A DNA stretch of 64,000 nucleotides from Ruegeria sediminis (GTDB taxonomy: Bacteria > Pseudomonadota > Alphaproteobacteria > Rhodobacterales > Rhodobacteraceae), in the NCBI RefSeq assembly GCF_005938215.1, contig NZ_VCPD01000005.1:124001-188000 (forward strand), in the 5' to 3' direction. Shown piece after piece: positions 1-9,539 of this stretch; position 1 is the first letter of the stretch, and each line of letters opens with the position of its first letter. The notes beneath the pieces were generated by a model. It was not told the origin of the DNA. It ran no database searches and saw only the letters and a list, made by a program, of their open reading frames with translations. A program made the translations under genes and the position numbers.

Positions 1-794
<794 letters not shown>

Positions 795-928
795 CGCGTC
801 CGCTCCGCTGCGTTGAAAGGATTTGGGCGGTTCTTTTCCTGCATTTCGCGCAGAGGTCAATGCGTCACTTGGCATTCGCGCGGCTGAGGCATAGGTATTT
901 GCGCAACATCCAAAGACAGGAGGGCCCA

Positions 929-1435
929 ATGGCCGAGATCAAGGATCCCGAAAACACCATCATCATCGAACTCAAGGGCGGCCAGGTGGTCATCGAGCTT
1001 TTGCCGGACGTGGCGCCCAAGCATTCCGAGCGCATGAAGGAACTGGCGCGTGCCGGCGAATACGACAACGTGGCGTTCCACCGGGTGATCGACGGCTTCA
1101 TGGCGCAGACAGGCGACGTGCAGCACGGCGACATGGAGGACGGCTTCAACATCCGCATGGCGGGCACCGGGGGGTCGTCGCTGCCGAACCTGCCGGCCGA
1201 ATTCTCGAAGCTGCCGCACGACCGGGGCACGCTGGGCGCTGCGCGATCGCAGAATCCGAACTCGGCCAATTCCCAGTTCTTCATCAATTTCAAGGACAAC
1301 CATTTCCTGAACGGCCAATACACCGTCTATGGCCGGGTAGTCTCGGGGATGGAGCATGTGGACGCCATCACCCGCGGCGAGCCGCCCGCGAGCCCGGACC
1401 GCATGATCAGCGTCAAGGTGGCCGCCGATGTATAA
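929..1435 (+). CDS. Cyclophilin-type peptidyl-prolyl cis-trans isomerase, cytoplasmic
   Basis: A 168-residue single-domain cyclophilin that catalyses cis-trans isomerisation of Xaa-Pro bonds during folding. Family signatures are [14 protein letters not shown] near residue 50 and NSQFFI near 110. No signal peptide is present, so it should act in the cytoplasm. The ATG at 929 follows an AGGAGGG ribosome-binding site; an open frame extends upstream to 779 but lacks such a site. Its last codons overlap the start of the next cyclophilin by 8 bases, so the pair is probably translated from one message. Confidence 0.95.
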   Translation: MAEIKDPENTIIIELKGGQVVIELLPDVAPKHSERMKELARAGEYDNVAFHRVIDGFMAQTGDVQHGDMEDGFNIRMAGTGGSSLPNLPAEFSKLPHDRGTLGAARSQNPNSANSQFFINFKDNHFLNGQYTVYGRVVSGMEHVDAITRGEPPASPDRMISVKVAADV

Positions 1436-1976
1436 GCTGGCCGCCGCATTGACCCTGCTGGCCGGCCCCGCGCTGGCCACCGGGCTTGAGATCCAGGTCG
1501 AAGGTGAGGGCGCCAACGGCACGATCACCGTCGATCTTTTCGAGGACGTCGCGCCCAAGCATGTCGAGCAGATTGCGGCCCTGGCTGCGGAAGGCAAGTA
1601 TGACGGGGTGGTCTTTCACCGCGTGATCGACGGCTTCATGGCGCAGACGGGCGACGTGCAGTTCGGCAAGCTGGGCGAGGACATGCGCCGCGCCGGCACC
1701 GGCGGATCCGACCGTCCCGACCTGCCGGCCGAGTTCTCGGACATCACCTATGACCGCGGCGTCGTGGGCATGGCGCGGGCGCAGGACCCCGACAGCGCCA
1801 ACTCGCAGTTTTTCATCATGTTCGCGCCGGGGCCCTTCCTTGACGGGGACTACACGGTTGTCGGCAAGGTCACGGACGGCATGGATGTCGTAGATGCGAT
1901 CAAGCGCGGCACCGGCCCCAACGGCGCCGTCATCGGCCAGCCCGACGTCATGAAGACGGTCACCGTGACGGAATGA
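1428..1976 (+). CDS. Cyclophilin-type peptidyl-prolyl cis-trans isomerase with signal peptide
   Basis: A 182-residue cyclophilin closely related to its upstream neighbour; both share the [16 protein letters not shown] block. It begins with a Lys followed by a hydrophobic stretch and a cleavage-like ALA-TG site near residue 18, so it is predicted to be exported to the periplasm. The catalytic-site block is intact, as are the NSQFFI-type residues near 125. The ATG at 1428 lies inside the end of the preceding gene, which points to translational coupling. The pair looks like an ancient tandem duplication in which one copy gained an export signal. Confidence 0.94.
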   Translation: MYKLAAALTLLAGPALATGLEIQVEGEGANGTITVDLFEDVAPKHVEQIAALAAEGKYDGVVFHRVIDGFMAQTGDVQFGKLGEDMRRAGTGGSDRPDLPAEFSDITYDRGVVGMARAQDPDSANSQFFIMFAPGPFLDGDYTVVGKVTDGMDVVDAIKRGTGPNGAVIGQPDVMKTVTVTE

Positions 1977-1983
1977 CGACGGA

Positions 1984-2011
1984 CCCCGGCGCCGGCGACG
2001 CGGCGCCGGGG
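1984..2011 (+). terminator. GC-rich hairpin after the cyclophilin pair
   Basis: A perfect 10-bp inverted repeat (CCCCGGCGCC at 1984-1993, GGCGCCGGGG at 2002-2011) with an 8-base loop begins 7 bases after the stop codon. No T-run follows, so it is either a weak terminator or an mRNA 3'-end stabiliser. Confidence 0.5.
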
Positions 2012-2108
2012 GTTCAGGCAGGCACACGGACCTTCACGTGTGCGTGCAGTGGGCTGTTCCGGTTGGTCCATTGCACTCCATCATTGCGCATCGGAACGGA
2101 TCGGATCC

Positions 2109-3071
2109 ATGCGCTTTCTCTCGCTTCTCATCGTCTTTTTCACGGCCACCATGCTGCAGGCCAGCCCCGAACGCTGGCGTCACGAATGGCCGGAAACCGA
2201 TTTCAACCGCACCAGCGTCACCAACTGGGCCGAGATCCTGTCGGGCGGGCCGCCCAAGGACGGGATTCCGGCGATCGATGACCCGCAGTTTCTGCATGCC
2301 CGTGACGAGACTCGCATCGGGCCCACGGAGCCGGTGATAACCGTCGCGATCGGAGGGCAGAAACCTCGTGCCTATCCGATCCGCTACCTGATGTGGCATG
2401 AGATCGTGAACGACCGGGTGGGGGGCATTCCGGTCGCGGTGACCTATTGCCCGCTGTGCAACTCGGCCGTCACCTTCGACCGGCGCACCCGGGCGGGCGT
2501 GCTGACCTTTGGCGTCAGCGGCAAGCTGCGCCATTCGGACATGGTGATGTATGACCGCCAGACCCAGAGCTGGTGGCAGCAGGCGGTCGGCGAGGCCATC
2601 GTCGGCAAGCTTACGGGCACGCAGCTGAAGATGCTGCCATCCTGGATGGAAAGCTGGCAGCAGTTCACCGCGCGCAACCCCGACGGCCTGGTCATGGCCG
2701 AGCCCGCATACAACCGCGACTACGGACGCAACCCGTACCGCGGCTATGACAGTTCGCGCAGGCCGTTCCTGTACTCGGGCGAGCTGCCGCCGCACGGAAT
2801 TCATCCGCTGGAGCGCGTCGTGCGGGTCGGCGACAGGGCTTGGCCCCTGACGCGGCTCAGCCAGGCCGGAGAGATCAGCGAGGCCGGGGTGCGGATCTCG
2901 TGGGTCGCGGGACAGGCCTCGGCGCTTGACGCCGGGCAGATCGGCAAGGGCCGCGATGTGGGGTCGATACGGGTCAGGGACGGGCGCGGCCGCGACGTGG
3001 TGCATGACGTCATGTTCGCCTTCGCCTTCCACGCCTTCTGGCCGGACGGTCAATGGATGCTTGGCCGATGA
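2109..3071 (+). CDS. DUF3179 domain-containing exported protein
   Basis: A 320-residue protein with an N-terminal signal peptide (MRFLSLLIVFFTATMLQA). The rest matches what I know of DUF3179, including the diagnostic VTYCPLCNSAVTFDR segment near residue 115 with its CxxC pair, then FGVSGKLR and WWQQAVGEAIVG. The biochemical role of the family is not established; the paired cysteines suggest metal binding or redox activity. The start at 2109 places the signal peptide at the very N-terminus; the longer open frame from 2040 would bury it. Confidence 0.85.
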   Translation: MRFLSLLIVFFTATMLQASPERWRHEWPETDFNRTSVTNWAEILSGGPPKDGIPAIDDPQFLHARDETRIGPTEPVITVAIGGQKPRAYPIRYLMWHEIVNDRVGGIPVAVTYCPLCNSAVTFDRRTRAGVLTFGVSGKLRHSDMVMYDRQTQSWWQQAVGEAIVGKLTGTQLKMLPSWMESWQQFTARNPDGLVMAEPAYNRDYGRNPYRGYDSSRRPFLYSGELPPHGIHPLERVVRVGDRAWPLTRLSQAGEISEAGVRISWVAGQASALDAGQIGKGRDVGSIRVRDGRGRDVVHDVMFAFAFHAFWPDGQWMLGR

Positions 3072-3083
3072 CGCGCCCGCCGC

Positions 3084-3437
3084 TCAGAACAGGATGGCGA
3101 GCAGTTGAGCCAGCCCGGTCAAGCCGATCAGTCCCGCCGAAAGCGCCTTGAACATCGGCATGTTCCGCGATTTGATGCCCTTGCCGTAATTCGTATCGGC
3201 CACCTCGGGCGACAGGTCCGCTCTCAGGTTTTCGATGTCCTCCAGTGCCGTGTTGCCGGCAAGTATCCCGAAGGCGGTCGTGGCCACCACCAGCATCGCC
3301 AATGCGAGCGAAAATTCTTGCGGCCCGAGAATGAGAATGGCTGCGATGGCGACGAACAAAAAGAAAGTTGTCCGGACAATGGAAAAATAGTGTGTCAGCC
3401 GCGCGATGGACAACGTGCTGCGCATCTCCGGGGTCAT
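3084..3437 (-). CDS. Small integral membrane protein, unknown function
   Basis: A 117-residue protein that I do not recognise. It has two adjoining hydrophobic segments at about residues 20-60 and a third at the C-terminus (about 98-116), with a polar loop containing NTALEDIENLRADLSPE between them. The ATG at 3437 is preferred; an in-frame start at 3485 would add a 16-residue polar extension. It converges with the DUF3179 gene, with only 12 bases between the stop codons. Confidence 0.65.
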   Translation of the reverse strand: MTPEMRSTLSIARLTHYFSIVRTTFFLFVAIAAILILGPQEFSLALAMLVVATTAFGILAGNTALEDIENLRADLSPEVADTNYGKGIKSRNMPMFKALSAGLIGLTGLAQLLAILF

Positions 3438-3567
3438 GTCGGGTGCCTCCAAATGTACTGTTTCAATGCGATCAGCATAGCACATTTGCGGTCAGGCAGG
3501 GGGGCGTCGGGGCTTGGCGGTTTTCGCCGCATGTCCTCGGATCACGCGGCGAAAGAGGTCGTCTGGC

Positions 3568-4257
3568 TCAATCCTCGGTCGAAACCAGCTTCCAGACCAG
3601 GCCGCCGATGGCTCCGCCGATGAGCGGCGCGACCCAGAACATCCACAGTTGCGCCAGCGCCGGGCTGTCTGCGAACAGGGCCACGCCGGTAGAACGGGCG
3701 GGATTGACCGAAGTGTTGGTCACCGGAATCGAAATCAGGTGGATCAGCGTCAGCGCGAGGCCAATGGCGATCGGCGCGAACCCGGCTGGCGCGCCCGAGG
3801 AGGTGGCGCCGAGGATGATGAACAGGAAGAAGGCTGTCAGGACGATCTCGATCACGAGGGCCGACATCAGGGAATACCCGCCCGGCGAGGCGCTGCCGTA
3901 GCCGTTGGACGCGAACGAGCCGACGCCCGCGAAATCCGGCGCGCCCGACACGATCACGTAAAGCACGGTGGCTGCCGCAATCGCCCCGATCACCTGCGCG
4001 ACCCAATAGGGAAGCAGGTCCTTGCCTTCGAACCGGCCGGCGATCATCAGGCCGAGACTTACGGCGGGGTTGAAGTGCCCGCCCGAGATGTGCCCGACCG
4101 CGAAGGCCATGGTCAGGACCGTCAGGCCAAAGGCGAAGGCGACGCCCAGCCAACCGATGCCGACATCGGCCACGCCGGCGGCAAGTACGGCGCTGCCGCA
4201 TCCCCCCAGCACCAGCCAGAACGTGCCGAAAAATTCCGCCAAGAGCTTTGATGACAT
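3568..4257 (-). CDS. aqpZ: Aquaporin Z
   Basis: A 229-residue water channel of the MIP family in the inner membrane, with six transmembrane segments and two half-helices. Both NPA boxes are intact (N63-P64-A65 and N185-P186-A187). The filter residues expected for water-selective AqpZ are present: Phe43, His173 and Arg188. The start at 4257 follows GGGAGGAAAGCAT; an upstream in-frame start at 4272 overlaps that ribosome-binding site and is unlikely. It is probably monocistronic. Confidence 0.95.
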   Translation of the reverse strand: MSSKLLAEFFGTFWLVLGGCGSAVLAAGVADVGIGWLGVAFAFGLTVLTMAFAVGHISGGHFNPAVSLGLMIAGRFEGKDLLPYWVAQVIGAIAAATVLYVIVSGAPDFAGVGSFASNGYGSASPGGYSLMSALVIEIVLTAFFLFIILGATSSGAPAGFAPIAIGLALTLIHLISIPVTNTSVNPARSTGVALFADSPALAQLWMFWVAPLIGGAIGGLVWKLVSTED

Positions 4258-4378
4258 ATGCTTTCCTCCCAAAGTTGATGAGAAATAGTAGGCATCGCCT
4301 GCACGTTTTGGGAAGAAATATCGGCGCCGACCGCTGCATCGGGCAGATTGCGGGCGCGCGCAGAGGCGTCAGGCCAAC

Positions 4379-4411
4379 AAAAAACGCGCCGCAGGTTGCC
4401 CTGCAGCGCGC
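4379..4411 (-). terminator. Intrinsic terminator of the bactofilin operon
   Basis: On the minus strand a stem of 11 base pairs (one G-U pair), closed by a short loop, spans about 4385-4411 and is followed by six T. It sits 36 bases past the bactofilin stop codon. Confidence 0.85.
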
Positions 4412-4446
4412 TTGATTGGTGCCGGCCGGGCCGGGACCTTGCGGTC

Positions 4447-4959
4447 TTACTGTTTGACTTCGGCCGTTGCCGCGGCCGGGTTGCCCGATGCCTTGTTGGC
4501 GGCGCGGCCCGGATTGAGCGGATCGTCCTGTCGCTGGACGGAGCCTTCGAAATGGGCGCCGCTTTCGATGGCGATGGTCTTGTGGATGATGTCGCCTTCG
4601 ACGCGTGCGGTCGAGGTCAGGCGCACCTTCAGGCCGCGGACGCGGCCCACGATGCGGCCGTTCACCACCACGTCATCGGCGGTCACTTCGCCCTTGATGG
4701 TGGCGGTTTCGCCGATGGTCAGCAGATGGGCGCGAATGTCGCCTTCGACAGTGCCTTCGACCTGGATGTCGCCGGTGGTCTTGATGTTGCCGGTGATGTG
4801 CAGGTCCGAGGACAGGACGGATGCCGGCGGCTTGGGTTTGGGCGTGCTGGCCTTCGTCTCGGTCGGGGCGGGGGATGAGACCGGCGCCGCGGGTGCCGCG
4901 GGCTTGGCGGCTTCGGGTGCCTTGGATGCGGGCTCGTTGATTTTGCTCTTAGAAAACAT
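4447..4959 (-). CDS. Bactofilin (polymer-forming cytoskeletal protein)
   Basis: A 170-residue protein with a disordered Pro/Ala/Lys-rich N-terminus (residues 1-48) followed by the bactofilin beta-helix (about 50-145). The helix shows the repeating hydrophobic/Gly pattern (ITGNIKTTGDIQVEGTVEGD, then TIKGEVTADD). Bactofilins polymerise without nucleotide at the membrane and position cell-wall enzymes. The gene overlaps the end of the upstream M23 endopeptidase gene by 11 bases, the usual pairing in which the filament localises the peptidase. Confidence 0.93.
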   Translation of the reverse strand: MFSKSKINEPASKAPEAAKPAAPAAPVSSPAPTETKASTPKPKPPASVLSSDLHITGNIKTTGDIQVEGTVEGDIRAHLLTIGETATIKGEVTADDVVVNGRIVGRVRGLKVRLTSTARVEGDIIHKTIAIESGAHFEGSVQRQDDPLNPGRAANKASGNPAAATAEVKQ

Positions 4960-6277
4960 TTTTCGCAGCCTTGATGTATGTCATTGGGTTTACTGGTGTT
5001 CCATTCACGTGCACCTCGTAGTGGAGATGCGTGCCTGTCGACCGTCCGGTGCTACCCATATCAGCAATATGATCCCCGCGCGAGACCCTTTGGCCAACCT
5101 TGACGCGGATGCTGGTGTTATGGGCGTAAAGCGTCTCGATCCCGAAGGCGTGCTTGATCTTCACAAGCCGTCCGAAACCCGATTGCCAGCCAGCATGCGT
5201 GACGACGCCGTCGGCTGTCGCAAAGATGTCGGTGCCATGCGCGCCGGCGAAATCCGAACCGTTGTGCATCCGCCGGCCGCCCGTCTTGGGATCGCGGCGG
5301 TATCCGTAGCCGCTGGTATGGCGGACGGCCGCCTTGACAGGGTTGGCGAACGGGGCCTTTTCGGCCGCGATACGGTACAGGTTCAACTGGTCCATCTGCT
5401 GCAGCAGATTGTTCGCGCGGATCTCGTCCGGAGACGGTTCCTCACCGCGCGTGCTGAAGGATAAAGGGGTCAGCGGACCGCCCACACCGCTATATCCGCG
5501 ACGCACCTCCTCGATGATCCGGTCGGTCGGCATTCCCGCCTGCCGGAACATCTTGTCCAGCGGCTCGACCGAGATCGCCATCGCTTCTTCCAGCTGGCGG
5601 AAGATCTGGTCGCTGCGCTCGCGCATCAGCTGGATCTCCAGCTCAAGTTCGTCGCGCTGATCCAGCGCGGTCTTTGCGTCGGCCTGAATCGCGTCCCGTT
5701 CCTGTGCGGTCCGCAGCAGCGCCTCGGTCATGAAGGTCATCTGGACCGGGGCAGACGCCGCCGTCTCAATAGCGGCGGCGTCCTCGCCCGTATCCTGCTC
5801 GAGTCTTGCCAACAGCGCCCGGGCGTCTTCGCGCTGCTTCATTGTTGCGCGCAAGGTGGTCTGGATCACTTCGATCCCGGTTTCCAGCTCACGGCGGCGG
5901 TTTTCGGATTTCAGCAGTTCCGACTGCATGGCGGATATCTGTTCAAGCGCGGCGTTGAAGCGGGCCTGAGCCGCCAGCGCCTCTTCCGCGCGGGCATCGC
6001 GTTCCCGGGACAGGACGTTCAGGCGTTCCTGATACGTGGCCTGGTCCCGCCGAGCCTGCTCGCGGAAATTGCCCGAACCGATACTGTCCATCAGCAGGAT
6101 CGCCGTGGCGACGATGGTCCAGGCGACCATGGTCGCGACGCCAGCAACGGCGACGAGCTGAGTTTCGGATCGAAGCCGAATGAACCGTGTGTCACTGTCG
6201 GATTTGAGAAACACTCTGCGCTCGGGAAGATGCTTCTCAAGCAGAGCGTGAATTCTGATCGCCAGACGTGTTCGCAC
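4949..6277 (-). CDS. M23-family peptidoglycan endopeptidase (LytM/LmdC type), membrane anchored
   Basis: A 442-residue protein. A cytoplasmic basic N-terminus leads to one transmembrane helix near residues 43-65. A long coiled-coil (about 70-250) follows, then a C-terminal LytM/M23 domain (about 330-440). Zinc ligands are visible in MHNGSDFAG and in the HxH of THLHYEVHVNG. It is expected to cleave peptide cross-links in the periplasm. I chose the GTG at 6277 because it follows a good GAGGAAGG ribosome-binding site; the open frame continues to 6370 without one. It is co-transcribed with the bactofilin gene. Confidence 0.9.
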   Translation of the reverse strand: MRTRLAIRIHALLEKHLPERRVFLKSDSDTRFIRLRSETQLVAVAGVATMVAWTIVATAILLMDSIGSGNFREQARRDQATYQERLNVLSRERDARAEEALAAQARFNAALEQISAMQSELLKSENRRRELETGIEVIQTTLRATMKQREDARALLARLEQDTGEDAAAIETAASAPVQMTFMTEALLRTAQERDAIQADAKTALDQRDELELEIQLMRERSDQIFRQLEEAMAISVEPLDKMFRQAGMPTDRIIEEVRRGYSGVGGPLTPLSFSTRGEEPSPDEIRANNLLQQMDQLNLYRIAAEKAPFANPVKAAVRHTSGYGYRRDPKTGGRRMHNGSDFAGAHGTDIFATADGVVTHAGWQSGFGRLVKIKHAFGIETLYAHNTSIRVKVGQRVSRGDHIADMGSTGRSTGTHLHYEVHVNGTPVNPMTYIKAAKNVF

Positions 6278-6459
6278 GCGCCCTTCCTCTTTTATCCCCT
6301 TCAAGGCCGGTCGTGAGTGGACACCCGACCCTTGGGCCGCCTGCATACCGACGGGGGGGCAATAGGGCAAGTTTGTTAACCTTCCGGTCGGAACCGGCGG
6401 AAAATTCGCGCTTACGGTGGGCGAATTTTCGCCGATTACCTAGCGTCAAACGGGGGAAT

Positions 6460-7311
6460 TCAGCGCAACTTTCCGCTTTTTCCGGGGGGCGGCAGATCTT
6501 CGGCCAGGGGCCAGTAGAAATCCGGCGGCAGACCCGCTTCGGCCCTTTTTTCCTCGTTGAACGGCGGTTTCAGGGCGCCGTGAAAATAGCGTCGCACCAG
6601 TTCGTGAAACACATCCTTTGGATCGGCATTTTCACGCCCACACAGAAAGTGGAACCATTTGGATCCGTAGGCGACGTGGCCGACCTCTTCGGCATAGATC
6701 ACCTCGAGCGCCTTCACCGCCTGTTGCGCATCGGCCCTGCGGAAAATTTCGATCATTCCGGGCGTTACGTCCAGGCCGCGCGCTTCGAGCACCATCGGAA
6801 CCACCGCCAGCCGGCCCATCAGGTCGTCGGCGGTGTCCTCGGCCGCGCGCCACATTCCGGCATGGGCGGGCAGGGCGCCGTAGTGGCTGCCCATCGCTTC
6901 GAGGCAATCGCAGACCATCTCGAAATGGCGCGATTCCTCTTCGGCGCACTTCACCCAGTCGTCGTAGAACCCGATGGGCATCGGCACATGGCCGAATCGC
7001 GCGATGATGTCCCAATGCAAGTCCACGGCGTTCAGTTCGATATGCGCCACCGCGTGCAGCAGGGCGATCCGCCCCGCTTCGGAACCGGGCCGCCGTTTCG
7101 GTACCTGGCGCGGCGACAGCAGTTCGGGCTTGTCCGGGCGGGCCGGATGCCGCGGGGGATTCGCCGTCCCGATCTCGATCGCGGTCGCGGCGCCGTCGCG
7201 CGAGGCGAACCATTCGGCGGCGTATCTGCGCGACAGCGCGGTCTTGGCGCGCCCGTCACCGGTCAGCAGCACGTCGGTCGCCATCTGGGTCAGGGTCTGG
7301 GGCACGCTCAC
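6460..7311 (-). CDS. DUF455 ferritin-like domain protein
   Basis: A 283-residue DUF455 protein. The Glu/His pattern of a diiron four-helix bundle is visible: HAVAHIELNAVDLHWD near residue 86, CAEEESRHFEMV near 122 and YAEEVGHVAYG near 206. Some relatives in the MiaE-like ferritin superfamily hydroxylate modified tRNA, but the substrate here is unknown. In the inferred ancestral order this gene lay 66 bases downstream of bcp on the same strand; the inserted element now separates them. Confidence 0.85.
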   Translation of the reverse strand: MSVPQTLTQMATDVLLTGDGRAKTALSRRYAAEWFASRDGAATAIEIGTANPPRHPARPDKPELLSPRQVPKRRPGSEAGRIALLHAVAHIELNAVDLHWDIIARFGHVPMPIGFYDDWVKCAEEESRHFEMVCDCLEAMGSHYGALPAHAGMWRAAEDTADDLMGRLAVVPMVLEARGLDVTPGMIEIFRRADAQQAVKALEVIYAEEVGHVAYGSKWFHFLCGRENADPKDVFHELVRRYFHGALKPPFNEEKRAEAGLPPDFYWPLAEDLPPPGKSGKLR

Positions 7312-7377
7312 ACTCCGGTCTTGGCCTTTCGGGGCGGGTGATAGCCCGGTTCAGCGGCCGGGTCGAGGGAGCCGCGC

Positions 7378-7516
7378 CTAGTTCAGGCGGCGCACGGCCT
7401 CCAGAACCTCGTCCACATGGCCGGGCACCTTCACCTTGCGCCAGATGCGCGCGATCCGGCCCCGGGCGTCGATCAGAAACGTCGAACGCTCGATTCCCAT
7501 GGATTTCTTGCCGTAC
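7378..7516 (-). pseudogene. Displaced native 3' end of bcp
   Basis: These 139 bases read in frame on the minus strand as [18 protein letters not shown], continue through the conserved [14 protein letters not shown] block and end in a stop at 7378-7380. This is the C-terminal ~45 residues of a Bcp-type peroxiredoxin with no 5' part. It is GC-rich like the chromosome, unlike the AT-richer copy at 11195-11318. Joining 7378-7504, the 12-bp core and 11331-11656 gives 465 bases, an exact 155-codon frame, so this is the original bcp tail cut off by integration. Confidence 0.9.
7505..7516. repeat. Left attachment site core
   Basis: TTCTTGCCGTAC, identical to 11319-11330 in the same orientation. On the minus strand it spans the Tyr-Gly-Lys-Lys codons of Bcp. 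Identity ends sharply on the element side; on the bcp side one mismatch precedes further scattered identity. Confidence 0.85.
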
Positions 7517-7634
7517 CCTGTTGTAACTATTGGTGGCCTATAGGTTTTCAATAGTTTTTATCGTAAGTATCTGTAAAGCCTTTACTTTAACGTATATGCA
7601 CCGTATATACAGTTGACCTATAGGGCGTTTATTG

Positions 7635-7672
7635 TTACCGCTTATCGGTCGCCTTACCGCCCGTTTACCGCC
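7635..7672. repeat. Left cluster of TTACCGCC motifs (putative integrase arm sites)
   Basis: TTACCGCC occurs at 7654-7661 and 7665-7672, 11 bases apart, with a variant TTACCGCT at 7635-7642. The same motif with the same spacing occurs at the right end. Helically phased short repeats near both ends are what arm-type sites of tyrosine integrases look like. Binding is inferred. Confidence 0.5.
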
Positions 7673-7691
7673 TATTGAAAGGAATACAGGT

Positions 7692-9056
7692 ATGCCACGG
7701 CAGACAGCAATACCGTTGACTCTGCGGACAATAGAAACGGAAGCCCGCCGAATTGAGGCAGGTAAGACAGTGCTACGCGACAGCCGCGCACCCGGCTTGA
7801 TGGTGACAATCAGCCCCACCAACGTCCTGTTCCGCCACCAGTACAAACTGAAAAACCCACTGACCGGCAAATGGGGCAACACCAAAAGCATCACACTTGG
7901 TCGTTATCCGGAGATGTCACTGGATGAAGCTCGGGATGAAATGCGGCGCGTTCGTAAGATGCTCGACGCAGGGCAAGACCCGGCGTTGGAGCGCGAAGCA
8001 GAGAAAGCAGTCAACCAGACCGCAGTTCACTCTCGGTTGGTCAGTGACGCAATAGATCGTTTCGTTGACGAACGCAGCGGTGATTGGACCACCGCCACCA
8101 CCCACACGTTCCTGAATGAGTTTGCTTTGATCCGCGCGAACCTTGGTCACCTGCCTATGGGGTCTGTTACCCGGCCACAGCTACAGGCCGTCATTGACGA
8201 CTACCTCGGCGCCAAGCGGAGGGAGGGGCGAGACGGGCGAAGCCGTGCTATCCGTATAGCCCAGCTGTTAACGGCGCTATGGCGGCAGGCGAGCGTAGGG
8301 ACGCCTTCGAGCAAGGGGTGGGGCTGGATGCTAGGATACGAGGTTGCGCGCGACCTGACCATAGAAGGCCGGAACCGCATGAAGTCCCGCAACCGCGTTC
8401 TTTCCCAGACCGAGGTTCGTGATATGTGGCCGCAATGGGAAGCGATGGGTCCGTCCGGGCGCATCTTCCAGTTAAGCCTCATCACCGGTTTACGGATTGG
8501 TGCTCTGTGCCGTGTGGAGTTCAGCCACCTCGGCCTTGACCCGGTCGCTACAGTCGGTGCCGTGGACGACGGACCCCGAATTGTCATTCCGGCAGCAGAC
8601 GGGCGAAAGGCAACCGCTCGGTCGCGGCGCGATGCCCGAGACCTACATCTGCCGCTCAGCCCCTTTGCGGTGGACGTTTGGAAAGCGGCGATTGCTGAAC
8701 GCAACACCCGCTACACAGACTGCCCGTTTGTGTTCGTCGGCCACAAGGGGAACCATTTCGCGCCGAATAGCTGTAACCAACGGTGGCGCGAGGTGGCTCC
8801 CCCAGACGCCACCCCGCATGATCTGCGCCGCACGATGCGCACATGGCTCGGGGAAACCATGCACCCCGGCGGATGGCATGATGAGGAAATGCTGATAGGC
8901 CACAGTGTTGGCAATGCGGTCAGTGGTGCCTATGACCACGCTCGGCGGTTGGCTCGCCTGCGTCCGATCACGGATGCCTACGCAACCCGGCTGCGGTCGT
9001 TGCTGTTTGGGGCAGGAGCTGATGTAATGTCGTTGGAGGTTCGCGCCAATGACTAA
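7692..9056 (+). CDS. Tyrosine integrase of the element
   Basis: A 454-residue tyrosine recombinase of the P4/phage-island type. The N-terminal arm-binding region (about 1-100) contains LRDSRAPGLMVTI and ITLGRYPEMSLDEAR, followed by a core-binding SAM-like domain (about 115-225) and the catalytic domain. All catalytic residues can be placed: Arg268 (TGLRIG), His376 and Arg379 (HDLRR), His404 (IGHS) and the nucleophile Tyr414 (YDH). The ATG at 7692 is preferred over an upstream TTG at 7632, which would run through the putative arm sites. It should catalyse integration and excision at the bcp core. Confidence 0.93.
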   Translation: MPRQTAIPLTLRTIETEARRIEAGKTVLRDSRAPGLMVTISPTNVLFRHQYKLKNPLTGKWGNTKSITLGRYPEMSLDEARDEMRRVRKMLDAGQDPALEREAEKAVNQTAVHSRLVSDAIDRFVDERSGDWTTATTHTFLNEFALIRANLGHLPMGSVTRPQLQAVIDDYLGAKRREGRDGRSRAIRIAQLLTALWRQASVGTPSSKGWGWMLGYEVARDLTIEGRNRMKSRNRVLSQTEVRDMWPQWEAMGPSGRIFQLSLITGLRIGALCRVEFSHLGLDPVATVGAVDDGPRIVIPAADGRKATARSRRDARDLHLPLSPFAVDVWKAAIAERNTRYTDCPFVFVGHKGNHFAPNSCNQRWREVAPPDATPHDLRRTMRTWLGETMHPGGWHDEEMLIGHSVGNAVSGAYDHARRLARLRPITDAYATRLRSLLFGAGADVMSLEVRAND

Positions 9057-9453
9057 GCCAGTGGCTGAACATGAAATCAGATGGTGGGAGGACGTCGATC
9101 CCGACGAAGTTCCGTGGACCGTGCTTTCGGAAACCCCGGCGATGGCGCAAGTATGGGCTTCGTTGTCGTCTCAGGCGCGAGAGGAGCTAATACAGGCCGC
9201 TGAAGCCCTCGGAGCAGCGCGGAGCGGCCTCGAAAACGCCCGTAGGCGGGGAAGGCCCAGCTACGCCCAACGCGACGCAGTACTACTCCTGCGCGTGGAG
9301 AACGCGCTGATTGAGGCCGACGAACGTGGTGAACAACTGAGCCGCTACAACGCAGCCTTGCGGGTGATAGCCGACGACCCCCGGTTCTTTGCCTCGCTGA
9401 AAGGTGTCACGCCAGACCGGTTGCAGCGCATCGTGGGTCCCGACACCCGTTAA
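9049..9453 (+). CDS. Small element-borne protein, unknown
   Basis: A 134-residue hydrophilic protein overlapping the integrase end by 8 bases, with a GGAGG ribosome-binding site 8 bases before its ATG; it is therefore likely co-translated with the integrase. A basic segment ARRRGRPSYAQRDAVLL near residue 63 is followed by a predicted helix rich in Glu and Arg. I do not recognise a family. Position and basic patch would suit a DNA-binding accessory factor, but that is inference only. Confidence 0.65.
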   Translation: MTKPVAEHEIRWWEDVDPDEVPWTVLSETPAMAQVWASLSSQAREELIQAAEALGAARSGLENARRRGRPSYAQRDAVLLLRVENALIEADERGEQLSRYNAALRVIADDPRFFASLKGVTPDRLQRIVGPDTR

Positions 9454-9509
9454 TAAATAACCCCCTATTTGTTACCGCTATTTTGCCCGTATTCGCGCCG
9501 CTATCGTGG

Positions 9510-9532
9510 ACTCCAGTCTGTTGTACTGGAGT
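9510..9532 (+). promoter_or_regulatory. Inverted repeat overlapping the ribosome-binding site of the 9540 gene
   Basis: ACTCCAGT (9510-9517) and ACTGGAGT (9525-9532) form a perfect 8-bp inverted repeat with a 7-base loop. The right arm contains the GGAG ribosome-binding site of the next gene. It could be an operator for a dimeric regulator or an RNA hairpin that hides the site. Confidence 0.6.
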
Positions 9533-9539
9533 TACGAAA

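Noticed and set aside
3542..4339. A 265-codon minus-strand frame over aqpZ
   Set aside because: It is a shifted frame of the aquaporin gene with Arg-rich low-complexity composition; the aqpZ frame carries all family motifs.
7378..7516. A second bcp gene arising by tandem duplication
   Set aside because: Only the last ~45 codons are present, the break falls exactly at a 12-bp repeat shared with the other copy, and an integrase gene lies directly beside it. Displacement by integration explains all of this.
7500..7692. tRNA gene as the attachment site of the element
   Set aside because: No cloverleaf-forming sequence is present at either end; the target is clearly the bcp coding sequence.
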